A DNA stretch of 64,000 nucleotides from an uncultured Flavobacteriaceae bacterium (GCA_905181835.1 CAJIZF010000004.1:1-64000), one strand, 5' to 3'; shown: positions 53,077 to 62,788, counted from the stretch's first letter. Notes: generated from the letters alone by a model not told the origin. Made by a program: numbers and translations.

Positions 53077-53862
53077 ATGAAAAGACTTATTCTATTATTT
53101 TTAATGGCAACTTTATTAACGAGTTGTGACAACAATCCTGATTATGCTAAAAACCTAGCAACCGCTCAAAAATTATTTCAACTTCACGAAGAAGAAAATA
53201 TTGAAGAACAATTAGCGCTGGTAAGCGAAAAAATGGAATCAATTACCTCTATGTATGGCGCAAAAGCATCGGACTTTGACCAGTATAAAGCTATGTTAGA
53301 AGGGTACCACAACGATTTTGATGACATCAAGTACAATGCAAATGTTTGGCTTCCAGGAACAGACCCAGAAGGGATACTAGATGGAAGTGTAAGAACCTAT
53401 GGAACATGGACGGGGACTAATGTTGCTTCGGGAAAACAATTAAACCTTATGGGCTACTGGTATTTTAATTTTGATGCAGACGGAAAAGTGATCACTCAAG
53501 GAGATTTCTTTGACTATGGCGGAATGTATAATGCTGTTTATCCTAAAACAAAAGTTTTTGCAACCATCGAAATTAAAGAAGGTAAAGCCAGTGAAATCGT
53601 GGCACTTTTAAATAGTGAAGGTGGCCTAGCCGCAACCAGAGCTTATGAAGGCTGTATGTCTACAGAAATGGTCTATAATAGTGAGACAAACACCGTTTGG
53701 ATTGTCGAAGATTGGGCATCTAACGATCTATTTTTAAAATATATTGAATGGAGACAAACTGCAGATGAATATAAAATTATTGAAAAAATGATCCCTTATA
53801 TGAAAGGAGGCGCTAACGGTCTTACAGTAGCTCATTCAAATAGTAACTATACCGCCTATTAA
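53077..53862 (+). CDS. Lipoprotein with NTF2-like domain fused to ABM-like domain
   Basis: Lipobox LLTSCDN; NTF2-like half similar to 51822 product (NxWLPG, DGSVRTYGxWTG); C-terminal VFATIEIKEGKASEIVALLNS...YIEWRQT dimeric ferredoxin-like. Confidence 0.75.
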   Translation: MKRLILLFLMATLLTSCDNNPDYAKNLATAQKLFQLHEEENIEEQLALVSEKMESITSMYGAKASDFDQYKAMLEGYHNDFDDIKYNANVWLPGTDPEGILDGSVRTYGTWTGTNVASGKQLNLMGYWYFNFDADGKVITQGDFFDYGGMYNAVYPKTKVFATIEIKEGKASEIVALLNSEGGLAATRAYEGCMSTEMVYNSETNTVWIVEDWASNDLFLKYIEWRQTADEYKIIEKMIPYMKGGANGLTVAHSNSNYTAY

Positions 53863-53935
53863 TATCAACTTAAAACGAGTTTAATAACTGACCGCATAAA
53901 GCTCATTATTTTACTAACAATTAAAAAAACTTTAA

Positions 53936-54622
53936 ATGAAACAAATTATTTTAGTATTAGCATTTTTTGCTACCGTGTCACTTAGCGCACAAACAATGGC
54001 CTATAGTGTGGTCGAATTTAAGGCCAAACCACACACCCAGAAGGATATTCTTAACGTTTTCAATGAAACATTCGAGGAAGTTGAAATGAACAAGGGGGGA
54101 ATTACCTTAGAACGACTCGGAAACGGGAGGTCAAACGGAGCGACGCATCGCTTGGTTTGGTTTTGGACAATGGGAGAAGAAATGATGGCAGAAGATGCTG
54201 TTAGCGACGATAAAAATGACGCTTTATGGGCAAAGATGGTAAATTATGTAGATGAATGGCAGGCTTCTTATTCTGGAAGAGTATTGAGTTGGCAAAATGG
54301 AAATGCAGAAGAAAATCGAGTCGTTCATATTTGGGATATTAAAATTGATAATCCAACTATGTTTAAAGCAGGTCATGATAAAATCGTTGAAGAGTTTAAA
54401 GATGATTTTGAAGGTAGAGCTGTTGGTTTTGGTACCTACGATTTTGGAAAGCCAAATGGAGCGTCTCATTGGGTTGCTTTATCAGGAAAAGACAAAGAAG
54501 ATCATATGATGTTATACGACAAGCTTCAAAAAGATGCTAAATTTATGAAACTTATCCAAGAGAGAGGGCCTCTACAGGATGTAAAAGATTACGAATTACG
54601 TATTTTAAAACAATTTAATTAA
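53936..54622 (+). CDS. Exported protein, possible tandem ABM-like fold, function unknown
   Basis: Signal peptide LSAQ; 228 aa. Confidence 0.5.
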   Translation: MKQIILVLAFFATVSLSAQTMAYSVVEFKAKPHTQKDILNVFNETFEEVEMNKGGITLERLGNGRSNGATHRLVWFWTMGEEMMAEDAVSDDKNDALWAKMVNYVDEWQASYSGRVLSWQNGNAEENRVVHIWDIKIDNPTMFKAGHDKIVEEFKDDFEGRAVGFGTYDFGKPNGASHWVALSGKDKEDHMMLYDKLQKDAKFMKLIQERGPLQDVKDYELRILKQFN

Positions 54623-54633
54623 ATAAATTAATC

Positions 54634-55161
54634 ATGAAAAAATTATTCACTTTTTTCGGTGTGTTATTTTTATGCACTTCGATTTGTACAGCAGGGATAA
54701 ATCCCGTTTTAGAACCAATTCCTGCAGACGATTTTACAATGCTAAAATCTCTTGAAGGAAAATGGGCTGGAACTTTAGAGAGAACCAATGGTTCCTCAGA
54801 TAGTTTTAATGTCGAATATAGTATTACTTCAAATGGTAGCGCTTTAATGGAGGAGAGCTTTACAGGGGGCATTGAAATGCTTACTATTTTTAACTTACAA
54901 AATGATGAACTTTTACTGACTCATTACTGTGGTTTAAAAAACCGTCCTGTATCTCGTTTAGAAAGTAGCAAAGATGGTGTGTTTGAATTTACTACGGATG
55001 CTGAGCTTAGCAACTTATCTCTTGCTAAAGATATGTTTGTGACCTCTTGGAAAATAGATACGATGCCGGAAGATCCAAATCAAGCCTACTACGAGTATAC
55101 GGTTTCGGGTCCAAAAGGAGTTGCTTTTACAGCTACTTGCAATCTGACTCGTGTCAATTAA
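54634..55161 (+). CDS. Exported DUF1579-like/lipocalin-like protein
   Basis: Signal peptide; LKSLEGKWAGTLE. Confidence 0.5.
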   Translation: MKKLFTFFGVLFLCTSICTAGINPVLEPIPADDFTMLKSLEGKWAGTLERTNGSSDSFNVEYSITSNGSALMEESFTGGIEMLTIFNLQNDELLLTHYCGLKNRPVSRLESSKDGVFEFTTDAELSNLSLAKDMFVTSWKIDTMPEDPNQAYYEYTVSGPKGVAFTATCNLTRVN

Positions 55162-55193
55162 AAATTAAACGTAGAAATAGTGTTTTCCACAAT

Positions 55194-55221
55194 AAAAAAC
55201 CCTCCAATTGGAGGGTTTTTT
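55194..55221. terminator. Bidirectional terminator
   Basis: AAAAAACCCTCCAATTGGAGGGTTTTTT, perfect palindrome between convergent genes. Confidence 0.85.
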
Positions 55222-55253
55222 ATTATGTATTTTGTCATCATAAGAAGTTCAAC

Positions 55254-56768
55254 TTAGTTTCTTATAATTAATTTTTGAGTACTGCGTATTCCTGTTTCCA
55301 ATTCAGCTGTACATAAATAAATTCCTGTTTTTAATTTACTGACATCCAGCTGCTTTGAATTTGAATTAATTTGAGCGTCCATAATCTTTTTTCCATAAAA
55401 ATCATGAACAATTAAAGATTTTACTAGCTGGCTTGATTGAATAAAAAGTTCTTTACTAGCTGGATTTGGATAAATCTTAAAATCAATTTCTAGCGATTGC
55501 TCACTACCTAAAGCACAATCAATTTCTCCGCTAATGAAACTTGTTTTTTCTTGAACAAAAGATTTCAAGCCATAGATAAGACCGCCGCCTCCACCGATGT
55601 TGTTTTCTATATTATTTATAAAATCCGCATTGCTGTACATCTTATTTGGATCAGAAAAAACAGCATCTTGAATTAATGATTTAAAATTATCTATGATAAA
55701 ATCTAGCTCTGTTGTATTAAATAAATTATTAGATACATAACAAACTTCCTGGAGATATTGATTGTATAACACTGAACTGTTAAAAATATTTTGTAGAAGA
55801 GGTCTGTTGTTTACCGTAAAATTTAAAGGTAAAGTCGTCATATTTGGTCCTCCTGGACCACCGCTATAAGAACCAAAGCACTCATTAGCATCCCATTTTA
55901 TCCATTCCCATTTATTAGTGGTTTGATTATGATACACATAGTAGTTTCTAGCTGAAAGTGTATAGGTGTCAAGATTACTAAAAAGGTTATTTATCGCAGC
56001 AGAGCGAAGATATTCTTGAAGCTCGATATAATTTTCCAATTCACTTTCAAACTCTGAGTTAGAAGCATTATTGATAAAATCAATAAATTCGATTAAATCA
56101 GTCCAATCATTTTCGGTTTCATTTGTTTTTAACTCATACCTATCTTCATAGGCGGTTTGTGAATCTCCATAATAAACTAGGTTAGCTGCCCCGCTATTCC
56201 CTTGAAAATTATCTCCAGCCTTAAATAAATTCCCATCATCATCCAAAATTCGCCAATCTAAAAATTGATCATCTATCTGTTCAACGACTGTGTAAAAACC
56301 CCATAATTCTCCATTAAAGTAAATGGATGCAAAATTAGCTCTAGGAGCTGGTACTCCTGCATCTTGACATAAATCAAAAAATATTTTTTCTCGCATTAAA
56401 GTAGGATCTTTAAACCCATTACTAAAATTTAATTTTTTTAATCCATCATAATTTTGACCACTCACATATTCATTGAAATCTATTTTAAATGATTTTTTAT
56501 TTCCAGGGTGGGAATAGCTAGAGTTACCTTTTAATCGGACCCCTACTTGGTTAATTGTTGTGGTACCTGTATTGTCAGTAATAGTAAGGTCTGCTTCAAG
56601 ATAATTCCCAGTTTGATAATTAGCTTGCAATAATTCCCAAAAATCACTGTCTTCAAAAACTAAATCAACTGTAATTATTTGATCCTCTGCAAAAATATTA
56701 TCTCCATCTATTTGTGCATATAAATTAATTGAAATAATAAAAATTAAGAGTGTTTTTATAAAATTCAT
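55254..56768 (-). CDS. Secreted CotH kinase-family protein with T9SS type A sorting domain
   Basis: VGVRLKGNSSYSHPGNKKSFKIDFNEY, GLKKLNFSNGFKDPTLMREKI; C-terminal FKIYPNPASKELFIQ...GIYLCTAELETGIRSTQKLIIRN. Confidence 0.85.
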   Translation of the reverse strand: MNFIKTLLIFIISINLYAQIDGDNIFAEDQIITVDLVFEDSDFWELLQANYQTGNYLEADLTITDNTGTTTINQVGVRLKGNSSYSHPGNKKSFKIDFNEYVSGQNYDGLKKLNFSNGFKDPTLMREKIFFDLCQDAGVPAPRANFASIYFNGELWGFYTVVEQIDDQFLDWRILDDDGNLFKAGDNFQGNSGAANLVYYGDSQTAYEDRYELKTNETENDWTDLIEFIDFINNASNSEFESELENYIELQEYLRSAAINNLFSNLDTYTLSARNYYVYHNQTTNKWEWIKWDANECFGSYSGGPGGPNMTTLPLNFTVNNRPLLQNIFNSSVLYNQYLQEVCYVSNNLFNTTELDFIIDNFKSLIQDAVFSDPNKMYSNADFINNIENNIGGGGGLIYGLKSFVQEKTSFISGEIDCALGSEQSLEIDFKIYPNPASKELFIQSSQLVKSLIVHDFYGKKIMDAQINSNSKQLDVSKLKTGIYLCTAELETGIRSTQKLIIRN

Positions 56769-56957
56769 ATTTAAGTGTCTTTGTACAAATTTATTAGACT
56801 TTAATTAAAATAAATAGTTTAATAATTGCTAGTTTAAAAGTAATACAATTATTTTTGCCCCACTTAACTACAATAAAATGCAATTCATCGTATTGTTCCT
56901 ATAAAAAACAATACCTTTAAAAAAAATTAAAATCTTAATGCATAAGGTAATAAAAAA

Positions 56958-57368
56958 ATGAAGCGAGAACTAAAAATTTTATTAATTGAAGATGATACCA
57001 TTGAACTTATGAAACTAAATAGGGCAATGTTATCGTTAAATATGAATCATAAAGTTACAGAGGTAAACAATGGTGAAGATGCATTAGAGCTATTATTAAA
57101 TGAAAAATATTATCCAGATATCATTCTATTAGACCTTAATATGCCAAAAATCAATGGGATTGAATTTCTAAGCATCTTAAAAACAAATGAGTCACTAAAA
57201 TTTATACCTACCATCATTTTAACTACCTCTAGTAATAAAAAAGACCTTTTGGAGTGTTATAATATTGGGATTGCTGGTTATGTCCAGAAACCATTAAAAT
57301 ATCAAGATTATATAACTAAAATCAATATATTACTCTCCTATTGGAGTGCAAACGAGTTAATAAAATAA
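56958..57368 (+). CDS. Single-domain response regulator (REC)
   Basis: LLIEDDTIE, DIILLDLNMPKINGIEFL, GYVQKP. Confidence 0.9.
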   Translation: MKRELKILLIEDDTIELMKLNRAMLSLNMNHKVTEVNNGEDALELLLNEKYYPDIILLDLNMPKINGIEFLSILKTNESLKFIPTIILTTSSNKKDLLECYNIGIAGYVQKPLKYQDYITKINILLSYWSANELIK

Positions 57369-57370
57369 TC

Positions 57371-57913
57371 ATGAAAGGAATTGTATTTACAGAATTTTTA
57401 GAATTGGTTGAAAATAAGTTTGGCTTAGAAATGGTGGATACTATTATTTTAAATTCAAATTTAAAGTCCAATGGAGTTTATACCTCTGTTGGTACTTATA
57501 GTTTTTCTGAAATGTTACAGCTGCTTAATCATTTAAGCGAAAATACAGGAATATCAAAAGATGATTTGTTGCTAACTTACGGTGAACATTTTTTTGGTGT
57601 ATTGGAAGTTAGCTACCCAGAATTACTTAACTCTTATACCGACCCGATGGAAATGATATCTTCTATTGAAAATCATATTCATGTAGAGGTTAAAAAAATA
57701 TATCCAGATGCAGAGTTGCCAACCTTCGAAATAGTAAAAAAAACAGCAAATTCATTGATTATGATTTATAAATCAAGCAGAGCAATGCATCATTTTGGAT
57801 TAGGATTAATGAAAAAAACATTTGAATATTTTAATGTTACTAGTGAAATAAAACTAAAAAAATTAAATGCTCAGGGTACTAGAGTTGAGTTTAATATTTC
57901 TACCCATCAATGA
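57371..57913 (+). CDS. H-NOX (heme NO-binding, HNOB) protein
   Basis: MKGIVFTEFLELVENKFG; NHIHVEVKKIYPDAELPTF (proximal His); YKSSR matches YxSxR; ORF track start 57341 is probably too early. Confidence 0.92.
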   Translation: MKGIVFTEFLELVENKFGLEMVDTIILNSNLKSNGVYTSVGTYSFSEMLQLLNHLSENTGISKDDLLLTYGEHFFGVLEVSYPELLNSYTDPMEMISSIENHIHVEVKKIYPDAELPTFEIVKKTANSLIMIYKSSRAMHHFGLGLMKKTFEYFNVTSEIKLKKLNAQGTRVEFNISTHQ

Positions 57914-60378
57914 ATCAAAAAGAAATAAACATATTAAAAAGAGCTTTCGATAGAGAGCGAGCCTCCAGAAAACTCGCTGAAAAAATTTTAGAGGAAAAGT
58001 CTAAGGAATTGTATCAACTTAATATAAAATTAGAACAATCTAATATAACATTAACTTCCTTAAATAATAAAGTTAACTCTCAGCTACAGGGTGTTTTTGA
58101 AAATCTTGTTGATGCTTATGTCGAAATAGATTTAAATGGGAATATAGTAGAGATGAATAATTCTGCGGTTGATTTATTAGAGTTAAAAAATCTTTCTGAT
58201 AAAGTCAATGTATTAAGTATGGTACACCCTAATGATATAGAAATGGTTGCTCCCAACTTTAAAGAGCTCTTAAAAAACGGATCTATAACCGATTTTAGGG
58301 TTAAAATCGTCACTCACAATAATAAAACAAAGTTGGTCCACATCAATGCTAGTAGTATATATGATAATGGAATTGCTTCTGGAGCCCAAGGAATTTTAAG
58401 AGATATTACGATAGAAGATAAATATCAGAAAGCTATTGAAGGAGAAAAACTAAAATACGAGAACATCATTGCCAATATGAATCTTGGGTTAATTGAGGTA
58501 AATAATCATGATGAAATCATAATGGCAAATCAAAGTTTTTTAGATATGTCAGGATTCAAGCAAAGTGAATTAGTAGGTAAAAAATGTTCAGAAATTTTTC
58601 AGTTAGATACTATTAATTCAGATAAAATACACAAAACGATTGATGTGCGATTGGAAGGAGAGTCCAATTCTTATGAATTAAAAGTAAAAATAAAAAGTGG
58701 GGAGACGAGACATTGGTTAGTTAGTGGAGCTCCAAATTTCGATAAAAAAGGCAATGTAATTGGATCTATAGGTATCCATCTAGATATTACTGAAGCTAAA
58801 AATAATAGGGAATTATTAGAGGAACAAAAAATGGAGTTAGACACTATTTTCAGTAATGTTCCTATGGGTATTATTCTAGGAAAAAATGATAAATTTATCA
58901 GAACAAATTCAACGTTTGATGAATTAATGGGGGTAAAAAAAGAGGAGGTTTTAGGAACTTCAATGGAAAAATTTGCCCTAGCATCTTCGAGCGATAAAGA
59001 ACTTCTAAAGAAGATGAATAGCGGGAAACTAGATCACTTTGCCGTTAACAAAAGATACCTCAGAAAAGATGGAACTGTTTTATGGGTGAAAATTACCTTG
59101 AATGCTATTAAAGATTTTAGTGGTGTTACTAAATATCAGTTGGGATTGATAGAAGACATTACTTCCGAAAGAGAAAATACAGCTATCATTAAAACTATTG
59201 ATAGAATTACAAAGGCCTTACTTGGAAAAACTAACATCTATGAGATTGCATGGTCAATTGTTGGTTACATAGCGGACTATCTCGACACAAATGATTGTAT
59301 AATTTATCTTGTAAATAAGGAAAAGAACGTTTTAGAACAAATTGCGGTTTATGGAGATAAATTAGGTGAAGATTACGGTATTAAAAATAAATTAGATATC
59401 CCAATCTCTGACGGTATTGTGGGAACAGTGGTTCAATCTGGAATTTCTGAAATTATAAAAGACACCTCAAAAGATCCTCGATATATTGTTGACGATTCCA
59501 TCCGTTTATCAGAAATTACGGTTCCAATTATAAGTAATGGAGAAGTAATTGGAATTATTGACTCTGAACATATAAATAAAAATCACTACTCAAAAGAACA
59601 GGCAAAAATATTAGAAAATATAGCTAATTTAGTGGCAATTAGTCTTAAAACAGCGCTTAATATAAGAGAACGTGAAACGGTAGAACTTAAAAACAAAGAA
59701 TTACTTAAAGAATGGGAAAAAAGTAACGAAGCGCTTCAAGAATATGCTCACATTGTATCACATGATTTAAAATCGCCACTGCGCTCTATTGACGCGCTAG
59801 TTAACTGGTTAAAAGAAGATAACAAGGACTTATTTGACGAGAATAGCCTTAAAAATTTTGAACTCATAGAAACAACACTCGAAAGAATGGAACAATTAAT
59901 ATCGGATGTGCTGCATTATTCTAGAGTGGATATTGAAGCTTCGAAAAAAACGGATGTTGATTTAAATGCTATTATTGAAGCCATCATCACTGTTCTTTAC
60001 ATCCCAAGTCATGTGAGTGTTAAAGTTAATCAAGTACTTCCATCTATTAAAGGAGATAAAACAAAGCTTCAGCAAGTTTTTTTGAATCTAATCACCAATG
60101 CAATTAAATTTTCAGATAAGAGCAAAGGTCTTATAGAAATTGATTTTTCTAACAAAGAAAATCATTATGAGTTTTCTGTCAAAGATAACGGGATCGGAAT
60201 TGACAAAAAATATCATGATAAAATTTTCAAGATTTTTCACACTTTAAATAGAAGTAAGGATTCTACCGGAATTGGACTCTCCATAGTAAAGAAAATTGTT
60301 GGTTTACACGGAGGAGATATTTGGTTAGAAAGTGAATTAAAAAAAGGCACCACTTTCTATTTTACATTAAAAAAATAA
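57910..60378 (+). CDS. Sensor histidine kinase, three PAS + GAF + HisKA/HATPase
   Basis: RERASRKLAEKILEEKSKELY coil; PAS repeats; IVSHDLKSPLRSID H-box; NAIKFS, DNGIGIDKKYHDKIF, GIGLSIVKKIV. Confidence 0.93.
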   Translation: MNQKEINILKRAFDRERASRKLAEKILEEKSKELYQLNIKLEQSNITLTSLNNKVNSQLQGVFENLVDAYVEIDLNGNIVEMNNSAVDLLELKNLSDKVNVLSMVHPNDIEMVAPNFKELLKNGSITDFRVKIVTHNNKTKLVHINASSIYDNGIASGAQGILRDITIEDKYQKAIEGEKLKYENIIANMNLGLIEVNNHDEIIMANQSFLDMSGFKQSELVGKKCSEIFQLDTINSDKIHKTIDVRLEGESNSYELKVKIKSGETRHWLVSGAPNFDKKGNVIGSIGIHLDITEAKNNRELLEEQKMELDTIFSNVPMGIILGKNDKFIRTNSTFDELMGVKKEEVLGTSMEKFALASSSDKELLKKMNSGKLDHFAVNKRYLRKDGTVLWVKITLNAIKDFSGVTKYQLGLIEDITSERENTAIIKTIDRITKALLGKTNIYEIAWSIVGYIADYLDTNDCIIYLVNKEKNVLEQIAVYGDKLGEDYGIKNKLDIPISDGIVGTVVQSGISEIIKDTSKDPRYIVDDSIRLSEITVPIISNGEVIGIIDSEHINKNHYSKEQAKILENIANLVAISLKTALNIRERETVELKNKELLKEWEKSNEALQEYAHIVSHDLKSPLRSIDALVNWLKEDNKDLFDENSLKNFELIETTLERMEQLISDVLHYSRVDIEASKKTDVDLNAIIEAIITVLYIPSHVSVKVNQVLPSIKGDKTKLQQVFLNLITNAIKFSDKSKGLIEIDFSNKENHYEFSVKDNGIGIDKKYHDKIFKIFHTLNRSKDSTGIGLSIVKKIVGLHGGDIWLESELKKGTTFYFTLKK

Positions 60379-60392
60379 CAGCGGAAAATACT

Positions 60393-60713
60393 GTGAAAGA
60401 ACAAGCCAACTTAAATTATATTAACAGCCTATCCGGCGGTGATAAATCCTTTGAGATAAAGCTATTTTCTATTATCAAAAAAGAATTTAAAATTGAAAAA
60501 AATATATATTATGATAATATAAAATCTGAAAAATTAAAATTATGTTCAGAAAACGTGCATAAGATTAAACATAAAATTAGTATTTTGGGCCTCGAAAAGA
60601 GTTATAAAATTGCAGAACAGCACGAAAATAATTTACGCGAAGGAAATTCGGCACTGCAAGATAAATTTTCTGACATACTGAATAATGTAACTAATTATCT
60701 AAATAAATTATAA
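60393..60713 (+). CDS. Stand-alone HPt (histidine phosphotransfer)-like protein
   Basis: ENVHKIKHKISILGLEKSYKIAEQHE resembles the HPt helix; non-ATG start. Confidence 0.7.
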   Translation: MKEQANLNYINSLSGGDKSFEIKLFSIIKKEFKIEKNIYYDNIKSEKLKLCSENVHKIKHKISILGLEKSYKIAEQHENNLREGNSALQDKFSDILNNVTNYLNKL

Positions 60714-61423
60714 TGAATTGTATAATTATTGATGATGAAGCTACTTCTAGAACTATAATTGGGGAATTATGTTCGAGCTACAAAAATCTTAATGTAGTAG
60801 AGGTATTTTCTAACGCTATTGAAGCGATTAAATATTTAAATCAAAACAAAACAGATTTAATATTTCTTGATATCCATATGCCTGATTTTAACGGCTTTGA
60901 TTTTATCAGGACTTTAAAGGACCCCCCGTATATCATCCTAACGACGGCTGATGCCGAATTTGCGATCCAAGCATTTGAGTACGATTGCATCGTAGATTAC
61001 ATTGTAAAGCCTATTAAACCAGAGCGTTTTAAAAAGTCTATACAAAAAGTAGAAGGAAAACTTAACGAAAAAGTTACTGCTACTGTTACTGATAAAAAGA
61101 AGCAACAGACAGGCGATGATTTTTATGTAAATATTAATAAGCGTTTAATTAAAATCGACATTCAAAGTATTTATTTGGTGGAGGCAAAAGGCGATTATAT
61201 TTACCTTAAAACCGACAACAAAAACTACACGGTACATTCTACTTTAAAAAAGATCGAAGAAAAACTACCCGATCATATGTTTCTAAAAATACATCGTTCG
61301 TATATCATCAATATTAATAAAATTATTGATATTGAAGACAATAGTGTATTGATCGAAAAAGATGTTGTTCCTGTAAGCAGGTCTAACAGACCTGAATTAA
61401 TGAAAAGACTGAATCTTCTTTAA
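60713..61423 (+). CDS. LytTR family response regulator
   Basis: REC: IIDDEATSR, LIFLDIHMPDFNGF, DYIVKPIKPERF; LytTR: IYLVEAKGDYIYLKTDNKNYTVHSTLKKIEEKLPDHMFLKIHRSYIIN. Confidence 0.95.
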   Translation: MNCIIIDDEATSRTIIGELCSSYKNLNVVEVFSNAIEAIKYLNQNKTDLIFLDIHMPDFNGFDFIRTLKDPPYIILTTADAEFAIQAFEYDCIVDYIVKPIKPERFKKSIQKVEGKLNEKVTATVTDKKKQQTGDDFYVNINKRLIKIDIQSIYLVEAKGDYIYLKTDNKNYTVHSTLKKIEEKLPDHMFLKIHRSYIININKIIDIEDNSVLIEKDVVPVSRSNRPELMKRLNLL

Positions 61424-61469
61424 GTGATTAAAAGCTAACCCTAAATAGGATTCATAGTTACCAAAAGAA

Positions 61470-61493
61470 AAACCTCCGATTACTCGGAGGTTT
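61470..61493. terminator. Terminator
   Basis: AAACCTCCGA-TTAC-TCGGAGGTTT. Confidence 0.7.
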
Positions 61494-61522
61494 AGAATGT
61501 TATAGTGTAGCGGTATATTGTT

Positions 61523-62033
61523 TTATTCAGGGATTACGAAGTTCCCTTTAGTTTGGTACCACATTTTAAGCTTCCCATCTACCATTTGATACCATTCGAT
61601 ATAGGTGCCGTCGGTACCTGTAAATTGAGCGTTAACCCATTGTCCCTCTTGATTTAAAGCCTTTGGATCTTCGGATCCTTTTGGATATACCGAAAAAGCG
61701 TAATCTGTTTTCCAACCCCATTCTTGTTCTTTTTCAAGCGATTCTTGATATTCTAATTCAATTTTATCGACAAACTCCTGCCCTGTAGTTGCAGTAAATC
61801 CATCTTCAAAAACAAACATTCCTCCATCTTGAATCATTCCTTTCATTGTCTTCGTAGTCACGAGCTCCCCAGGCTACATCAAGATTTTTAAAAGCCTCGA
61901 CAGTAGCTTGATCTCCTAGATAAACACTTTGACCTTCATAAGGCCCAAATCCATTAGTGGGTTCGCTCGCTTTTTCTTGTTGTGCACAAGCTATCACTAA
62001 AAGGAGCGGTAAAGCAAATAATAATTTCTTCAT
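61523..62033 (-). CDS. NTF2/SnoaL-like lipoprotein, split by apparent 1-bp insertion
   Basis: MKKLLFALPLLLVIACAQQE (61806-62033) joins TMKGMIQDGGMFVFEDGF (61523-61861) if one base near 61849-61853 is removed. Confidence 0.75.
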
Positions 62034-62196
62034 TTTTGTTAAATTTTGGTTCTCTCAAATGTATTAAATATACTTGTTAAATAAAATTTAATTCTATTTT
62101 CAGTGCTTAAAAAGAAAATTAGAAATTTCTTAATTAAAAATAATCAAGTTTGTTAATCTTTATTATTTTAGTATTAAACTATAATATACTTAAATA

Positions 62197-62661
62197 ATGA
62201 AAAAAATAGCACTTCTTCTTTTATATACAATTCTCTTTGCTGCATGCAAAACAGATCAAAAACCAAAACAACTTCAAGTAATCAATAATTCTGAATCTTC
62301 AGAGCTTACTTTTATTTTAGAATTAGATACTAAAGAAAATAGCAGAGTAGACGTTGAGACTTTTACTCAGGCTCTTTCTGATTTTATTGTTGAACGAGAA
62401 CCATCTTCTGTTTATGGGTATTTTATTTCCGAAGACGGACAAAAAGTAACTTTAATTGAAAGATATAATAATAGTGAAGATGCTATCCAGCACGGAATAG
62501 ATTTTATCAATGGCCCAAATTTTGATAAATTTTTTGAAATCTTTGAAATAGAATACTTTATAACCATAGGGAAGGCATCCGATGAATTCAAAAAGTTTAC
62601 AAAAGAAAACGGATTTGAAATAGAATACAGAGAATCAATTGGTGGTTTTGTTAGAAGATAG
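62197..62661 (+). CDS. Lipoprotein with ABM-like domain
   Basis: Lipobox LFAACKT; DVETFTQALSDFIVEREPSSVYGYFISEDGQKVTLIERYNNSEDAIQH. Confidence 0.6.
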   Translation: MKKIALLLLYTILFAACKTDQKPKQLQVINNSESSELTFILELDTKENSRVDVETFTQALSDFIVEREPSSVYGYFISEDGQKVTLIERYNNSEDAIQHGIDFINGPNFDKFFEIFEIEYFITIGKASDEFKKFTKENGFEIEYRESIGGFVRR

Positions 62662-62788
62662 TTATACCATTGCTTCTGATTGTTTTATTAATAGCTATAT
62701 ATTTAAATAAAAAATATTAAATTGTACTATCAGTCTAAATAAATAATTATGAAAACACTAGACTAATAATTTAAAAAAAACCAAAACA

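Noticed and set aside
54224-54509. ORFs 54224-54469 (-) and 54297-54509 (+) inside 53936-54622
   Set aside because: Alternate-frame overlaps of a better-supported exported protein.
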